From the NCBI RefSeq assembly GCF_004307015.1, contig NZ_SIJL01000002.1, forward strand, positions 94,417-158,416: a stretch of DNA of 64,000 bases. The letters are read 5' to 3'. Position numbers and translations under genes: made by a program. Below are positions 26,726-34,443 of this stretch, piece by piece (the first letter of the stretch is position 1; each line of letters begins with the position of its first letter). The notes beneath the pieces were generated by a model, which saw nothing but the letters and a program-made list of their open reading frames with translations, was not told the DNA's origin and did not search any database. Source of the stretch: Thermus thermamylovorans. GTDB taxonomy: Bacteria; Deinococcota; Deinococci; Deinococcales; Thermaceae.

Positions 26726-27136
26726 TCACTCCCGGAAGAGCATGAGGGGAGGCCAGAGGAGGACCTCGGCGCTTTCCGGCAGGGGCACCTCGGCGTGAAG
26801 CACCACCCGCAAGGGGCCTTGGAGCAGGTAAAACCCTTCCCCCAGGAAGACGGCCCGCCCCCCCAGGCGGTAGGCGGCACCCTCCCGCTCCAGGAAAGGC
26901 TCCCGCTCCAGGGGCCGGGCCTCCCGCACCACCCCGTGGAGGAGGACCGGCTGCTTCCCCGTAGGGGCCGGGGGGGCTCCCCGGTCAAAGGCGTAGACCA
27001 GGTGCCCCTCGGCCAGCACCTCCAGGAGGGGGCTCCCCCAGGGTTCCGGGAAGAGGTGGGCCACGAGGGCGTGCTCCTGAAAGCGGGCAAAGAAGCTCTC
27101 CGGACTTTCCTCGATGGCGGGGCCCCTAGGGCTCAT
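26726..27136 (-). CDS. Hypothetical protein
   Basis: This 136-residue protein is not recognised. It has an acidic helical start and mostly beta-type sequence (LLEVLAEGHLVYAF, PVLLHGVVREARP, FYLLQGPLRVVLHAEVPLP), with no signal peptide, Cys or membrane segment. It ends 1 nt before the cyclase-like gene and starts 6 nt after a TAGACT box, so it probably leads a leaderless message continuing into that gene and dnaG. Confidence 0.65.
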   Translation of the reverse strand: MSPRGPAIEESPESFFARFQEHALVAHLFPEPWGSPLLEVLAEGHLVYAFDRGAPPAPTGKQPVLLHGVVREARPLEREPFLEREGAAYRLGGRAVFLGEGFYLLQGPLRVVLHAEVPLPESAEVLLWPPLMLFRE

Positions 27137-27142
27137 GAGGGG

Positions 27143-27148
27143 AGTCTA
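27143..27148 (-). promoter_or_regulatory. -10 box of leaderless hypothetical-cyclase-dnaG message
   Basis: TAGACT (minus strand), 6 nt before ATG 27136, overlapping the end of the helicase gene. Confidence 0.5.
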
Positions 27149-29347
27149 ATGCACCGTCCGCCGGGGGAGGGAGAAGGCCAGGCCCGCGGCCAGCATAAGG
27201 GCCGCCTTCTTGTCCAGGTACTGATTGCCGTTGCCGCACTTGGGGGAGAGGACGCAGCGGGGGCAACCCTCCCCGCAGGGGCAGCGCTTCAGGAGCTCCA
27301 GGGCCGCCCGCACCCACTCGGGGAAGCGCCGGGCGGCGGTCCGGGCGTAGCCTACCCCCCCGGGGTAGCCGTCGTAGATGAAGACCGTGGGGCCCCCTCC
27401 CGAGGGCAGGGGCCGGGGGTAAAAGGGGTAGGAGAGCCCGCCGATGTCCTGCCGCTCCGCCAGGACGAAGAGGGGCAGGAGCCCGATCAGGGTGTGTTCC
27501 AGGGCGTGGATGCCCCCGGGGATCTGGTGGGGGGGCACTGCCTCGGGGGGGTGGAACCAGAGGGCCTCGGTGGGGAAGCTGATCTCGGGGAGGGAAAGGG
27601 GCACTTCCTCCAGGACGCTTCCCGTGAAGAAGCGCTTCTTCACGTAGGCCACCACCCGCTCCCGCAGCACCACCTTGCCCACCCAAACCCCATGGCCCAG
27701 GGGTTCCCCCTCCGACACCTCCAGGTCCGTTTCCGCCCGAGGCTCGGTGTAGTAGTCCTCCAAGGCGGGGAGGAGCCACACCTCCCGCCTCTCCCGGTCG
27801 ATGTTCCGCACCAGGTAGCCCTCCCCCCCGTGGAGGTAGACCGCCCCCGGGTGCGCCTCCCAGTAGGCCTGGCGCTCGTCCAGGTGGCCCAGAACCTCCC
27901 CTTCGGGGCCCCGCAGGGTGAAGGTGGACCCCAAGCCCCTTAGGGAAAGGTCCCGGTGGGGGTGGCGCCTGGGGGTATGGTAGAGCCCGTTCCGCTCCCG
28001 GAGTTCCCCCAAAGCCTCGAGGCAGAGCACCTCCTCCTTGGTCAGGGGCTTCTCCCAGGCGGCGGCGTGCAGGTGCAGGGGGCAGAGGACGGGGTTTTGG
28101 GGATCGGCCACCGCGTGCTCCGGGGGGCTTTGCAAGAGGAGTTCGGGGCGCTGGAGAAAGTACTCGTCCAGGGGGTCTTCCCGGGGGATGAAGACCACCA
28201 GGGCCCGCCTTTCCCCCCGGCCCGCCCTTCCCGCCCGCTGCCAAAAGGCGGAGACCGAGCCCGGGTAGCCCACCAGGACCACGGCGTCCAGTTCCCCGAT
28301 GTCCACCCCCAGCTCCAGGGCGCTGGTGGAGACCAGGACCCGCACCTCCCCCTGCTTCAAGGCCTCCTCCAGGCGGCGCCTTTCCCGGGCGGTGTAGCCC
28401 GCCCGGTAGGGGCGCACCACGGGGTGGGCGGCGTAGCGGGCGATGAGCTCGGCGCTCTTCCTGGCACCGGCGAAGACGATGGCCCGGAGGCCCCCTTCCG
28501 CCAGGCTCCGGGCCAAGTAGGCGGCTTCCAGAAGAGGGCTCCGGCGCCTTTCCCCCTTGCGGTCCAGCGCCTTGGGGAGAAGGACCAGGAGCTCCCTTTC
28601 CGAGCGGGCAACCTCCTCCCTGAGCTCCACGAAGGGGAGGCCGGTGAGGTTCTCCGCGTGCTCCTTGGCGTTTCCTATGGTGGCGCTGGCCGCGATCACC
28701 TGGGGGCTGGCCCCGTAGTGCCGGGCCAGCCGCAGGAGGCGGAAGAGGACCAGGGCCACGTGGGTGCCGAAGACCCCCCGGTAGGCGTGGAGTTCGTCCA
28801 GGACCAGGTAGCGGAGGCGGGAGAGGAAGGGAGCCCACGGGCCGTGGCGGGGCAGGAGGCCATGGTGGAGCATGTCGGGGTTGGAGAGGAGGACGAGGCC
28901 CTCCTCCCGGGCTTTCCGCCTCAGGTGGCCTCCCGTATCCCCGTCGTAGGGGTAGACCCCCCTCAGCCCCAAGGCCTCGGCCATGGCCCTCAGGCGCTTC
29001 AGCTGGTCGTGGGCCAGGGCCTTGGTGGGGAAGAGGAGGAGGCTCGTGCCCCCTTCCAGGGCGGCCTTGAGCACCGGGGCTTGGAAGACCAGGCTTTTGC
29101 CGGCGGCGGTGGAGTAGGCCATGACCACGTTTTCCCCTTCCTCCACCCGGAGGAGGGCCTCCTTCTGGTGGGCGAAGGGCACAAGGCCCAGGGCCTTCAG
29201 CACCCCAGCGAAGGCTCCCCGGTAGGGGGCGCTCCGGGGGGGTTTTGCGGGCAGGATCCGGGCGAAGGCCACCCGGCCCCGGAACTCGGGGTCGGCCTCC
29301 AGCCACTCCCGGTAGCTCCCCCATCCCCTCAGGGCCTCGGGCAGCAC
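27146..29347 (-). CDS. mrfA: MrfA-like DEAD/DEAH helicase with C-terminal zinc site
   Basis: The 733-residue SF2 helicase has motif I MAYSTAAGKSLVFQ, motif II LVLDELHAY, motif III ASATIG, and motif VI QRAGRAGRG. After the helicase core comes a long MrfA/YprA-type C-terminal region ending in four Cys, CPCGEGCPRCVLSPKCGNGN. In Bacillus, MrfA unwinds DNA in repair of mitomycin-type damage with the exonuclease MrfB. No mrfB neighbour is present here. GTG start lies 6 nt after CATAAT. Confidence 0.85.
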   Translation of the reverse strand: MLPEALRGWGSYREWLEADPEFRGRVAFARILPAKPPRSAPYRGAFAGVLKALGLVPFAHQKEALLRVEEGENVVMAYSTAAGKSLVFQAPVLKAALEGGTSLLLFPTKALAHDQLKRLRAMAEALGLRGVYPYDGDTGGHLRRKAREEGLVLLSNPDMLHHGLLPRHGPWAPFLSRLRYLVLDELHAYRGVFGTHVALVLFRLLRLARHYGASPQVIAASATIGNAKEHAENLTGLPFVELREEVARSERELLVLLPKALDRKGERRRSPLLEAAYLARSLAEGGLRAIVFAGARKSAELIARYAAHPVVRPYRAGYTARERRRLEEALKQGEVRVLVSTSALELGVDIGELDAVVLVGYPGSVSAFWQRAGRAGRGERRALVVFIPREDPLDEYFLQRPELLLQSPPEHAVADPQNPVLCPLHLHAAAWEKPLTKEEVLCLEALGELRERNGLYHTPRRHPHRDLSLRGLGSTFTLRGPEGEVLGHLDERQAYWEAHPGAVYLHGGEGYLVRNIDRERREVWLLPALEDYYTEPRAETDLEVSEGEPLGHGVWVGKVVLRERVVAYVKKRFFTGSVLEEVPLSLPEISFPTEALWFHPPEAVPPHQIPGGIHALEHTLIGLLPLFVLAERQDIGGLSYPFYPRPLPSGGGPTVFIYDGYPGGVGYARTAARRFPEWVRAALELLKRCPCGEGCPRCVLSPKCGNGNQYLDKKAALMLAAGLAFSLPRRTVH

Positions 29348-29353
29348 CCCTCC

Positions 29354-29359
29354 ATTATG
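29354..29359 (-). promoter_or_regulatory. -10 box of leaderless mrfA-like gene
   Basis: CATAAT (minus strand), 6 nt before GTG 29347, inside the short gap after the GNAT gene. Confidence 0.45.
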
Positions 29360-29366
29360 GCTCCCC

Positions 29367-29990
29367 CTAGAGCTCCTTCACCCAGACCTCGTGGATCACA
29401 GGATGGCCGTGGTAGGGGGCCCAGAAGGGGCTGGCCCGCTTGGCGTAAAGCCGGAAGCCCAGGGACCGGTAAAGCCTGCGGGCGGCGGCGTTGGCCCGGG
29501 TGGTGGAGAGCTGCACCCCCCGCACCCCTTTGTGGCCCAGGCAGTCCAGAAAGGCCCCGAGGAGGGCCTTTCCTACCCCTCGGCCCTGAGCCTCGGGGCT
29601 CACCGCGATGTGCAGGTGGGCGGGGTAGCGCCCCTTGGGGGCCTTGGGCCCCGGGTAGAGGAGGAGGCGGAGGAGGTAGCGCAGGTGGGGGAGGGGCGGG
29701 CCGTAGCGCCCCAGGAGGAGGCCGAGGAGGAGTAGGGGCAGGCGGGGGACCAGGTAGAGGGCCAGGGCCAGTTCGGAACAGGCCCCCAGGATGTAGCCCA
29801 GGATCGCCCCTTCCTCCTCGACCACCAGGTTGCAGCATCCTCGCCGGAGGTAGGGGGCCACGAAGAGCTCTTCCCAGAGCCTCTGGCTGGGGAAGACCCC
29901 CTGCCCTTCCCGGCCCAGGAGGAGGCTTCCGTGGGAAAGCCTGCTGATGGCGGGAAGGTCGTCCTCCCGGGCGGGGCGCAGGCAGGCCAT
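29367..29990 (-). CDS. GNAT-family acetyltransferase
   Basis: The 207-residue protein has the acetyl-CoA-binding motif VSPEAQGRGVGKALLGAFL and a C-terminal NAAARRLYRSLGFRLY segment, both standard GNAT motifs. A central leucine-rich insert (about 75-115) is unusual and might bind a membrane or a hydrophobic partner. Substrate unknown. ATG lies 6 nt after TAGACT, so leaderless expression is likely. Confidence 0.82.
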   Translation of the reverse strand: MACLRPAREDDLPAISRLSHGSLLLGREGQGVFPSQRLWEELFVAPYLRRGCCNLVVEEEGAILGYILGACSELALALYLVPRLPLLLLGLLLGRYGPPLPHLRYLLRLLLYPGPKAPKGRYPAHLHIAVSPEAQGRGVGKALLGAFLDCLGHKGVRGVQLSTTRANAAARRLYRSLGFRLYAKRASPFWAPYHGHPVIHEVWVKEL

Positions 29991-29996
29991 GGGACC

Positions 29997-30002
29997 AGTC
30001 TA
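29997..30002 (-). promoter_or_regulatory. -10 box of leaderless GNAT gene
   Basis: TAGACT (minus strand), 6 nt before ATG 29990. Confidence 0.5.
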
Positions 30003-30079
30003 AGGGCCCTTTCCCGCCCCCTGCCAGGGAAGGTATCCCTCGCCGCGGTAGCGGCCAAGGACCCTCCTCCGGCCGGGGG

Positions 30080-30085
30080 TAAAAT
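30080..30085 (+). promoter_or_regulatory. -10 box of leaderless PIG-L gene
   Basis: TAAAAT, 6 nt before GTG 30092; no -35 seen. Confidence 0.5.
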
Positions 30086-30091
30086 GCCCCC

Positions 30092-31171
30092 GTGCGCCGC
30101 CTGGCCCCGTGGCAGTGGCTGCTCTTGCTCCTCCTCCTCTACGCCTTCTTGGCCGAGGCCCTGAGGCTTTGGCTCGGCCTCCTCTGGGCCGAACGGGTGG
30201 CCCTCCTCCTCGCGGCCCTGGCGGTCTGGGCTTTCATCAACGGGCGCTTCGTCTTTGCCTACTACCACGCCCTGGCCACCTCCTTGCGGGTGCGCCGCCT
30301 GCCCCCCGCCGAGGAGCCTGCGCCGGGGGAGCACCTTTTGGTTCTGGCCCCCCACCCCGACGACGAGGTGCTGGCGGCCGCGGGCCGCATGCGCCGCACC
30401 CTCCTGGCGGGGGGGCGGGTGAGCGTGGTCTACCTCACCTCCGGGGACGCCTTTGACCTGGCAGCAGGAGGTCCCCTTTCCTCCCAAGAAGCCCTGCGCC
30501 GCCTGGCCTTGAGGCGCATGGTGGAGGCCTGGCGGGGCCTGGAGGCCCTGGGCCTTTCCCGGGAAAGCGCCCTGTTCCTGGGCTTCCCCGACCAGGGGCT
30601 CTTCCAGCTCTTCACCGCCCACTACTACCTCCCCTACGAGAGCCCCCACACGGGCCTGCGGGGGGTGGCCTACCCCGGGTGCTACCGCCCGGGGCTCCCC
30701 TACACGGGGAAGGCCCTGGAGACCGCCTTGGTGGAGCTCCTGAGGGACCTCAGGCCCACCCGCATCCTCCTGCCGAGCCCCCTGGACGCCCACCGGGACC
30801 ACCAGGCCACCGCCTACTTCGGCATGCGGGCGGCGGCGGCCTTGGGGATGGAGCGGCATCTGGAGTACTACCTGGTCCACGGGGGGTACCAGTACCCCCT
30901 GCCCAAGGGCCTCCATCCCCGCCTGCCCCTCTACCCGCCCCCTAGGGGCCGGGGCCTCTTCTGGCGCCGCTTTCCCCTCACCGAGGAGGAGGTGCGCTTC
31001 AAAGAGAAGGCCATCCGGGCCCACCGCAGCCAGATGCGGCTCCTATCGCGCTTCCTCCTGGCCTTCGTGCGGCAAAACGAGCTCTTTACTCCCCTCCCCA
31101 TCCCCGCCCACGGGGTCCTAGCCCCGGAGGAGGAGGGGTGGGCCGCCCTCGAGGGGCGGGAGGTCCTTTAG
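30092..31171 (+). CDS. Membrane-anchored PIG-L family deacetylase
   Basis: The 359-residue protein has two N-terminal membrane segments (about 8-28 and 33-55) followed by a PIG-L/LmbE deacetylase domain with the zinc motif LAPHPDDEVLAAAG and a second His motif DAHRDHQATAYF. Family members remove acetyl groups from GlcNAc-type sugars; the real substrate is unknown. The 3' end overlaps the convergent scpB by 54 bp. Confidence 0.85.
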   Translation: MRRLAPWQWLLLLLLLYAFLAEALRLWLGLLWAERVALLLAALAVWAFINGRFVFAYYHALATSLRVRRLPPAEEPAPGEHLLVLAPHPDDEVLAAAGRMRRTLLAGGRVSVVYLTSGDAFDLAAGGPLSSQEALRRLALRRMVEAWRGLEALGLSRESALFLGFPDQGLFQLFTAHYYLPYESPHTGLRGVAYPGCYRPGLPYTGKALETALVELLRDLRPTRILLPSPLDAHRDHQATAYFGMRAAAALGMERHLEYYLVHGGYQYPLPKGLHPRLPLYPPPRGRGLFWRRFPLTEEEVRFKEKAIRAHRSQMRLLSRFLLAFVRQNELFTPLPIPAHGVLAPEEEGWAALEGREVL

Positions 31172-31639
31172 GCTCTCCAGGCCGAAGACCTCCAGGAAGC
31201 GCTCGGTGGTGCCGTAGAGCCTGGGCCGTCCCGGGGCCTCCTTCTCCCCCACCACCCGGATGAGGCCTCGTTCCAAAAGGCTTTCCAGGACACCCTCCAC
31301 GCTCTTCCCCCGCATGGCCTCCAGCTCCCCCCGGGCCACGGGCTGGTGGTAGGCGATGAGGGCCAGAACCTCCAGGGCGGCCTTGGACAGGCGGGGCGGG
31401 GAGGGCTTCAGCACCCGTTCCACCGCCGGGAGGGCCTGCTCGTGCACCACGAGCCGCCATCCTCCGGCCACCCGCTCTAGGGCCACCCCCAGGTGCCCCG
31501 CCTCGAGGTCCTCGGCCAAGGCGGCGAGGGCCCGCAGCAAGGCCTCCTCCGGGTGGCCCAGGGCCCGCAGCTCCCTCAGGCCCACGGGCCTCCCCGCGGC
31601 GAAGAGGACGGCCAGGAGCTCCCCCTTGAGGTCAGGCAT
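31118..31639 (-). CDS. scpB: Segregation and condensation protein B
   Basis: The 173-residue winged-helix protein has the ScpB core LSKAALEVLALIAYHQPVARGELEAMRGKSVEGVLESLLERGLIRVVGEKEAPGRPRLYGTT (conserved across family). ScpB binds ScpA and SMC in chromosome condensation; scpA is not in the window. ATG 31639 overlaps the tsaC stop by 8 bp, and a longer upstream frame is only the tsaC shadow. Its end overlaps the convergent deacetylase gene. Confidence 0.92.
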   Translation of the reverse strand: MPDLKGELLAVLFAAGRPVGLRELRALGHPEEALLRALAALAEDLEAGHLGVALERVAGGWRLVVHEQALPAVERVLKPSPPRLSKAALEVLALIAYHQPVARGELEAMRGKSVEGVLESLLERGLIRVVGEKEAPGRPRLYGTTERFLEVFGLESLKDLPPLEGGPPLLLRG

Positions 31640-32225
31640 CCCGCAGGTAGGGCAGGAGGGCTTCCCGGGGGATAGCCCCTTCCCGGAGCACCTCCCCGGT
31701 GCGCAGGTCCACCACGCTGGAGGCGAGGCCTCCTGCCTCTCCGGGGAAGACGTAGTCCACGGCGAAGCCCCGGGCCTCGGCCTCGCTGCGCACCGGGGGC
31801 TCGCCGCTCCGGTTGAGGCTCGTGGCCGCCGCGTGCCCCCCCACCCGCCGGAGAAACTCCCGCAGAGCCTCGTGGGCGGGCATCCTGAGGCCCACGGAGC
31901 CGTCCGGGCTGATCCAGAGGGGAATCCCCTTTCCCGGCACCACCACGGTGAGCCCCCCGGGCCAGAAGGCCTGGGCCAGGCGCAAAAACCTCTCCTCCAA
32001 GGGACCCAGTTCCGCAAGCCTCAAGGCGGCTTCTAGGTCCGCCACCAGCACCTGGAGGGGCTTTTTCTCCTCCCGCCCCTTCAGGGCGTAGATCCGGCGG
32101 CAGGCGGCCTCGTCCTCCATACGGGCCAGCACCCCCCAGACGGTGTCCGTGGGGAAGGCCACCAGACCGCCCCTTTGCAGGACCGCCACCGCCTCGGCGA
32201 GCTCCTTCTGGTATACTTCGGCCAT
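31632..32225 (-). CDS. tsaC: L-threonylcarbamoyladenylate synthase
   Basis: The 197-residue YrdC-domain protein shows VAFPTDTVWGV, the KGREEKKPLQV loop and the GPGLTVVV-like WPGGLTVVVPGKG segment with TSLNRSGEPPV, all conserved in TsaC/Sua5. It makes threonylcarbamoyl-AMP for tRNA t6A37. Its ATG (32225-32223) shares bases with the pilC ATG on the other strand. Confidence 0.94.
   Translation of the reverse strand: MAEVYQKELAEAVAVLQRGGLVAFPTDTVWGVLARMEDEAACRRIYALKGREEKKPLQVLVADLEAALRLAELGPLEERFLRLAQAFWPGGLTVVVPGKGIPLWISPDGSVGLRMPAHEALREFLRRVGGHAAATSLNRSGEPPVRSEAEARGFAVDYVFPGEAGGLASSVVDLRTGEVLREGAIPREALLPYLRDA
32212..32217 (+). promoter_or_regulatory. -10 box of leaderless pilC inside tsaC
   Basis: TATACT, 6 nt before pilC ATG 32224, lies within the first codons of tsaC on the other strand. 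No clear -35. Confidence 0.5.
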
Positions 32226-33444
32226 GCCAGTCTACCAGTATAAGGCCCGGGACCGGCAGGGCCGCCTGGTGGAGGCCACCATCGAGGCCGAGGACCTGCG
32301 CACCGCCGCCAGGCTCCTCCGAGACCGCGGGCTTTTTGTGGCCGAGATCAAGGAGCCGGGGAAGGGTCTTCAGGCCGAGGTCCGGATCCCCGCCCTGGAG
32401 CGGGGCCCGGGACTCAAGGACCTGGCCATCTTCTCCCGGCAGCTGGCCACCATGCTGGGGGCCGGGCTCACCCTCCTCCAGTCCCTGGCCATCCTGGAGC
32501 GGCAGACGGAAAACAGGAAGTTCCGGGAGATCCTCAAGCAGGTGCGTACGGACATCGAGGGGGGGATGGCCTTCTCCGAAGCCCTCGCCAAGCACAAGTT
32601 TTTCTCCCGGCTCTACGTGAACCTGGTGCGGGCGGGGGAGACCTCGGGGGGGCTGGACGTGATCCTGGACCGCCTGGCCGCCTTCCTGGAGAAGGAGCTG
32701 GAGCTGAGGGGCAAGATCCGCAGCGCCATGACCTATCCCGTGATCGTATTCATCTTCGCCGTGGGCGTGGCCTACTTCCTCCTCACCGGCATCGTGCCCC
32801 AGTTCGCCCAGATTCTCACCGACCTGGGCTCGGAGCTTCCCCTCCTCACCCGTTTCCTCATCGCGGTTTCCGACCTCCTGCGGGCCGCCACCCTGCCCCT
32901 CCTTCTCCTGCTCGTGGTCCTCGTCTTCGCCTACCGCTGGTACTACGGCACCCCCCAGGGCCGGAAGGCCATCGACCGGATCAAGCTGCGCATCCCCGTC
33001 TTCGGCAACCTGAACCGCAAGACCGCCGTGGCCCGCTTCTCCCGCACCCTGGCTCTCCTCCTCCAGAGCGGGGTGAACATCGTGGAGTCCTTGGACATCA
33101 CCAAGGGCACCGCGGGCAACAGCGTGGTGGAGGAGATCGTGGAGGCGGCCAAGCTGCGGATCCAGCAGGGCGACCCCCTGAACCTCACCCTGGCCCAGCA
33201 CCCCTTCGTCTTCCCGCCCATGGTGAGCTCCATGGTGGCCATCGGGGAGGAGACGGGGGCTTTGGACACCATGCTCTCCAAGATCGCCGACTTCTACGAG
33301 CGGGAGGTGGACGAGGCGGTGGCCAGCCTCACCGCGGCCATCGAGCCCCTCATGATCATCTTCCTGGGGGTGATCGTGGGGATGATCGTGGCGGGGATGT
33401 TCCTGCCCCTCTTCCGCATCATCGGCACCCTCTCCGTGCAATGA
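32224..33444 (+). CDS. pilC: Type IV pilus inner-membrane platform protein PilC
   Basis: The 406-residue protein starts MPVYQYKARDRQGRLVEA and has two T2SF domains, each with FSRQLATMLGAGLTLLQ- or FSRTLALLLQSGVNIVE-type starts, and three membrane segments (about 170-190, 215-240, 375-400). It forms the platform that connects pilus ATPases to the growing pilus, and in Thermus also serves DNA uptake. The length equals that of the T. thermophilus protein. Start is fixed by TATACT 6 nt upstream. Confidence 0.95.
   Translation: MPVYQYKARDRQGRLVEATIEAEDLRTAARLLRDRGLFVAEIKEPGKGLQAEVRIPALERGPGLKDLAIFSRQLATMLGAGLTLLQSLAILERQTENRKFREILKQVRTDIEGGMAFSEALAKHKFFSRLYVNLVRAGETSGGLDVILDRLAAFLEKELELRGKIRSAMTYPVIVFIFAVGVAYFLLTGIVPQFAQILTDLGSELPLLTRFLIAVSDLLRAATLPLLLLLVVLVFAYRWYYGTPQGRKAIDRIKLRIPVFGNLNRKTAVARFSRTLALLLQSGVNIVESLDITKGTAGNSVVEEIVEAAKLRIQQGDPLNLTLAQHPFVFPPMVSSMVAIGEETGALDTMLSKIADFYEREVDEAVASLTAAIEPLMIIFLGVIVGMIVAGMFLPLFRIIGTLSVQ
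32237..32242 (-). promoter_or_regulatory. Possible -10 box of tsaC inside pilC
   Basis: TATACT on the minus strand, 11 nt before tsaC ATG 32225. It mirrors the pilC -10 on the other side of the shared CATG. -35 not evident. Confidence 0.4.
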
Positions 33445-33871
33445 GCCTCTCCGCTACCTCCGGGGGAACCGGCATCACGGAGAGCCGGTTCCCCCTTTTC
33501 ACCAGGGGGTGGTCCTGGGGGAAGCAGGCCTTGAGTTCGGCGAGGGGCACCAGGGGCCACGCCTCCAGGTACTCCACCTCCACCGTGTACCAGCGGGGCC
33601 TTTCCCGCGTGGCCTTGGGGTCGAAGTAGGGGCTATGGGGGTCAAACTGGGTGGGGTCGGGGAGAAGGGTCCCCTTCACCCGGCAGAGCCCGGCGATCCC
33701 CGGAGGGTTGGCGCCCGAGTGGTAGAAGAAGCAGAGGTCCCCTTGTTGCATCTGCATCAGGTAGTTGCGGGCCTGGTAGTTCCGCACCCCGTCCCAGATG
33801 GCCCTTCCCTCCCGTTTGAGGTCCAGGATGCTGTACACCTCGGGCTCGGACTTGAGGAGCCAGTAGGCCAT
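33419..33871 (-). CDS. EVE-domain protein
   Basis: The 150-residue protein has the EVE/PUA-like start MAYWLLKSEPEVYSILDL, then IWDGVRNYQARNYL and GDLCFFYHSGANPPGIAGLC. EVE domains bind modified bases in DNA or RNA; the exact ligand is unknown. ATG 33871 is chosen because TTGGCC-17-TAGACT lies 7 nt upstream and because the family starts here. The 3' end overlaps convergent pilC by 26 bp. Confidence 0.88.
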   Translation of the reverse strand: MAYWLLKSEPEVYSILDLKREGRAIWDGVRNYQARNYLMQMQQGDLCFFYHSGANPPGIAGLCRVKGTLLPDPTQFDPHSPYFDPKATRERPRWYTVEVEYLEAWPLVPLAELKACFPQDHPLVKRGNRLSVMPVPPEVAERLIARRGCR

Positions 33872-33878
33872 GCCCTGG

Positions 33879-33907
33879 AGTCTAAAGGGGTCTTTAGCCG
33901 GGGCCAA
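33879..33907 (-). promoter_or_regulatory. Promoter of leaderless EVE-domain gene
   Basis: TTGGCC (33907-33902), 17-nt spacer, TAGACT (33884-33879) on the minus strand, 7 nt before ATG 33871. Confidence 0.55.
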
Positions 33908-33942
33908 GCCCCTTGCGGGGTTCCCGCGAGGAGGATGGGGGC

Positions 33943-34434
33943 ATGGCCCGGCTCCTGCTCTTCCCCCTCCTGGCCCTACTCCCCGCCTGCACCCTGACCC
34001 TGGAGCTAGTCTACCCCGGCCACCGCATCTCGGGGCTGGAGACCCAGAGGACCTACTGCACCTACGGGGACACCCGGGTGGACTTCCGCTTCCTCCTGGA
34101 AGGGAGCCTGGACCGCTTGGAGCTTTACTGGCTTGCCGAGGGGCAGCGTCCCCAGGACGCCCGGCCCGGAGAGAGGTATGCCCTCTGGGGTCCTATCCGG
34201 GGAGGTTCCTTGCGGGGTTGGCTCCAGGTTACCCCCTCCGGGGAGATCCGGGCGGTTTCCCTCACCACCCCCCAGAGCCAGGGGGAAGTCCTGCCCCAGG
34301 GGATCGTGGTGGAGCCCCTGCCGGAGCGCAGGCTTTGGCTTAGGGGCTTCACCGGGGGGGTGGCGGGGCCCTTTGTCCCTGCCCGAAATCCCGTCCGCCC
34401 TGACGCTTCCTCCGCCTGCGACCCCCTCTGGTAG
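33943..34434 (+). CDS. Hypothetical lipoprotein
   Basis: The 163-residue protein starts MARLLLFPLLALLPAC, a lipoprotein signal with lipobox LLPAC (Cys16). The mature part is mostly beta-type with two Cys (in QRTYCTYGD and the C-terminal SACDPLW). GAGGAGG lies just upstream of ATG 33943. No family is recognised. Its TAG stop forms the first three bases of the -10 box of the next gene. Confidence 0.7.
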   Translation: MARLLLFPLLALLPACTLTLELVYPGHRISGLETQRTYCTYGDTRVDFRFLLEGSLDRLELYWLAEGQRPQDARPGERYALWGPIRGGSLRGWLQVTPSGEIRAVSLTTPQSQGEVLPQGIVVEPLPERRLWLRGFTGGVAGPFVPARNPVRPDASSACDPLW

Positions 34435-34437
34435 CCT
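34432..34437 (+). promoter_or_regulatory. -10 box of leaderless glcD, overlapping the previous stop
   Basis: TAGCCT, 6 nt before ATG 34444. The TAG is also the stop codon of the lipoprotein gene. Confidence 0.5.
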
Positions 34438-34443
34438 TAAGGC

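Noticed and set aside
26724-27090. Upstream extension of the cyclase-like protein to 27090
   Set aside because: The extra residues are a Ser/Pro/Arg-rich shadow of the hypothetical gene 26726-27136; the zinc ribbon and family begin at ATG 26724.
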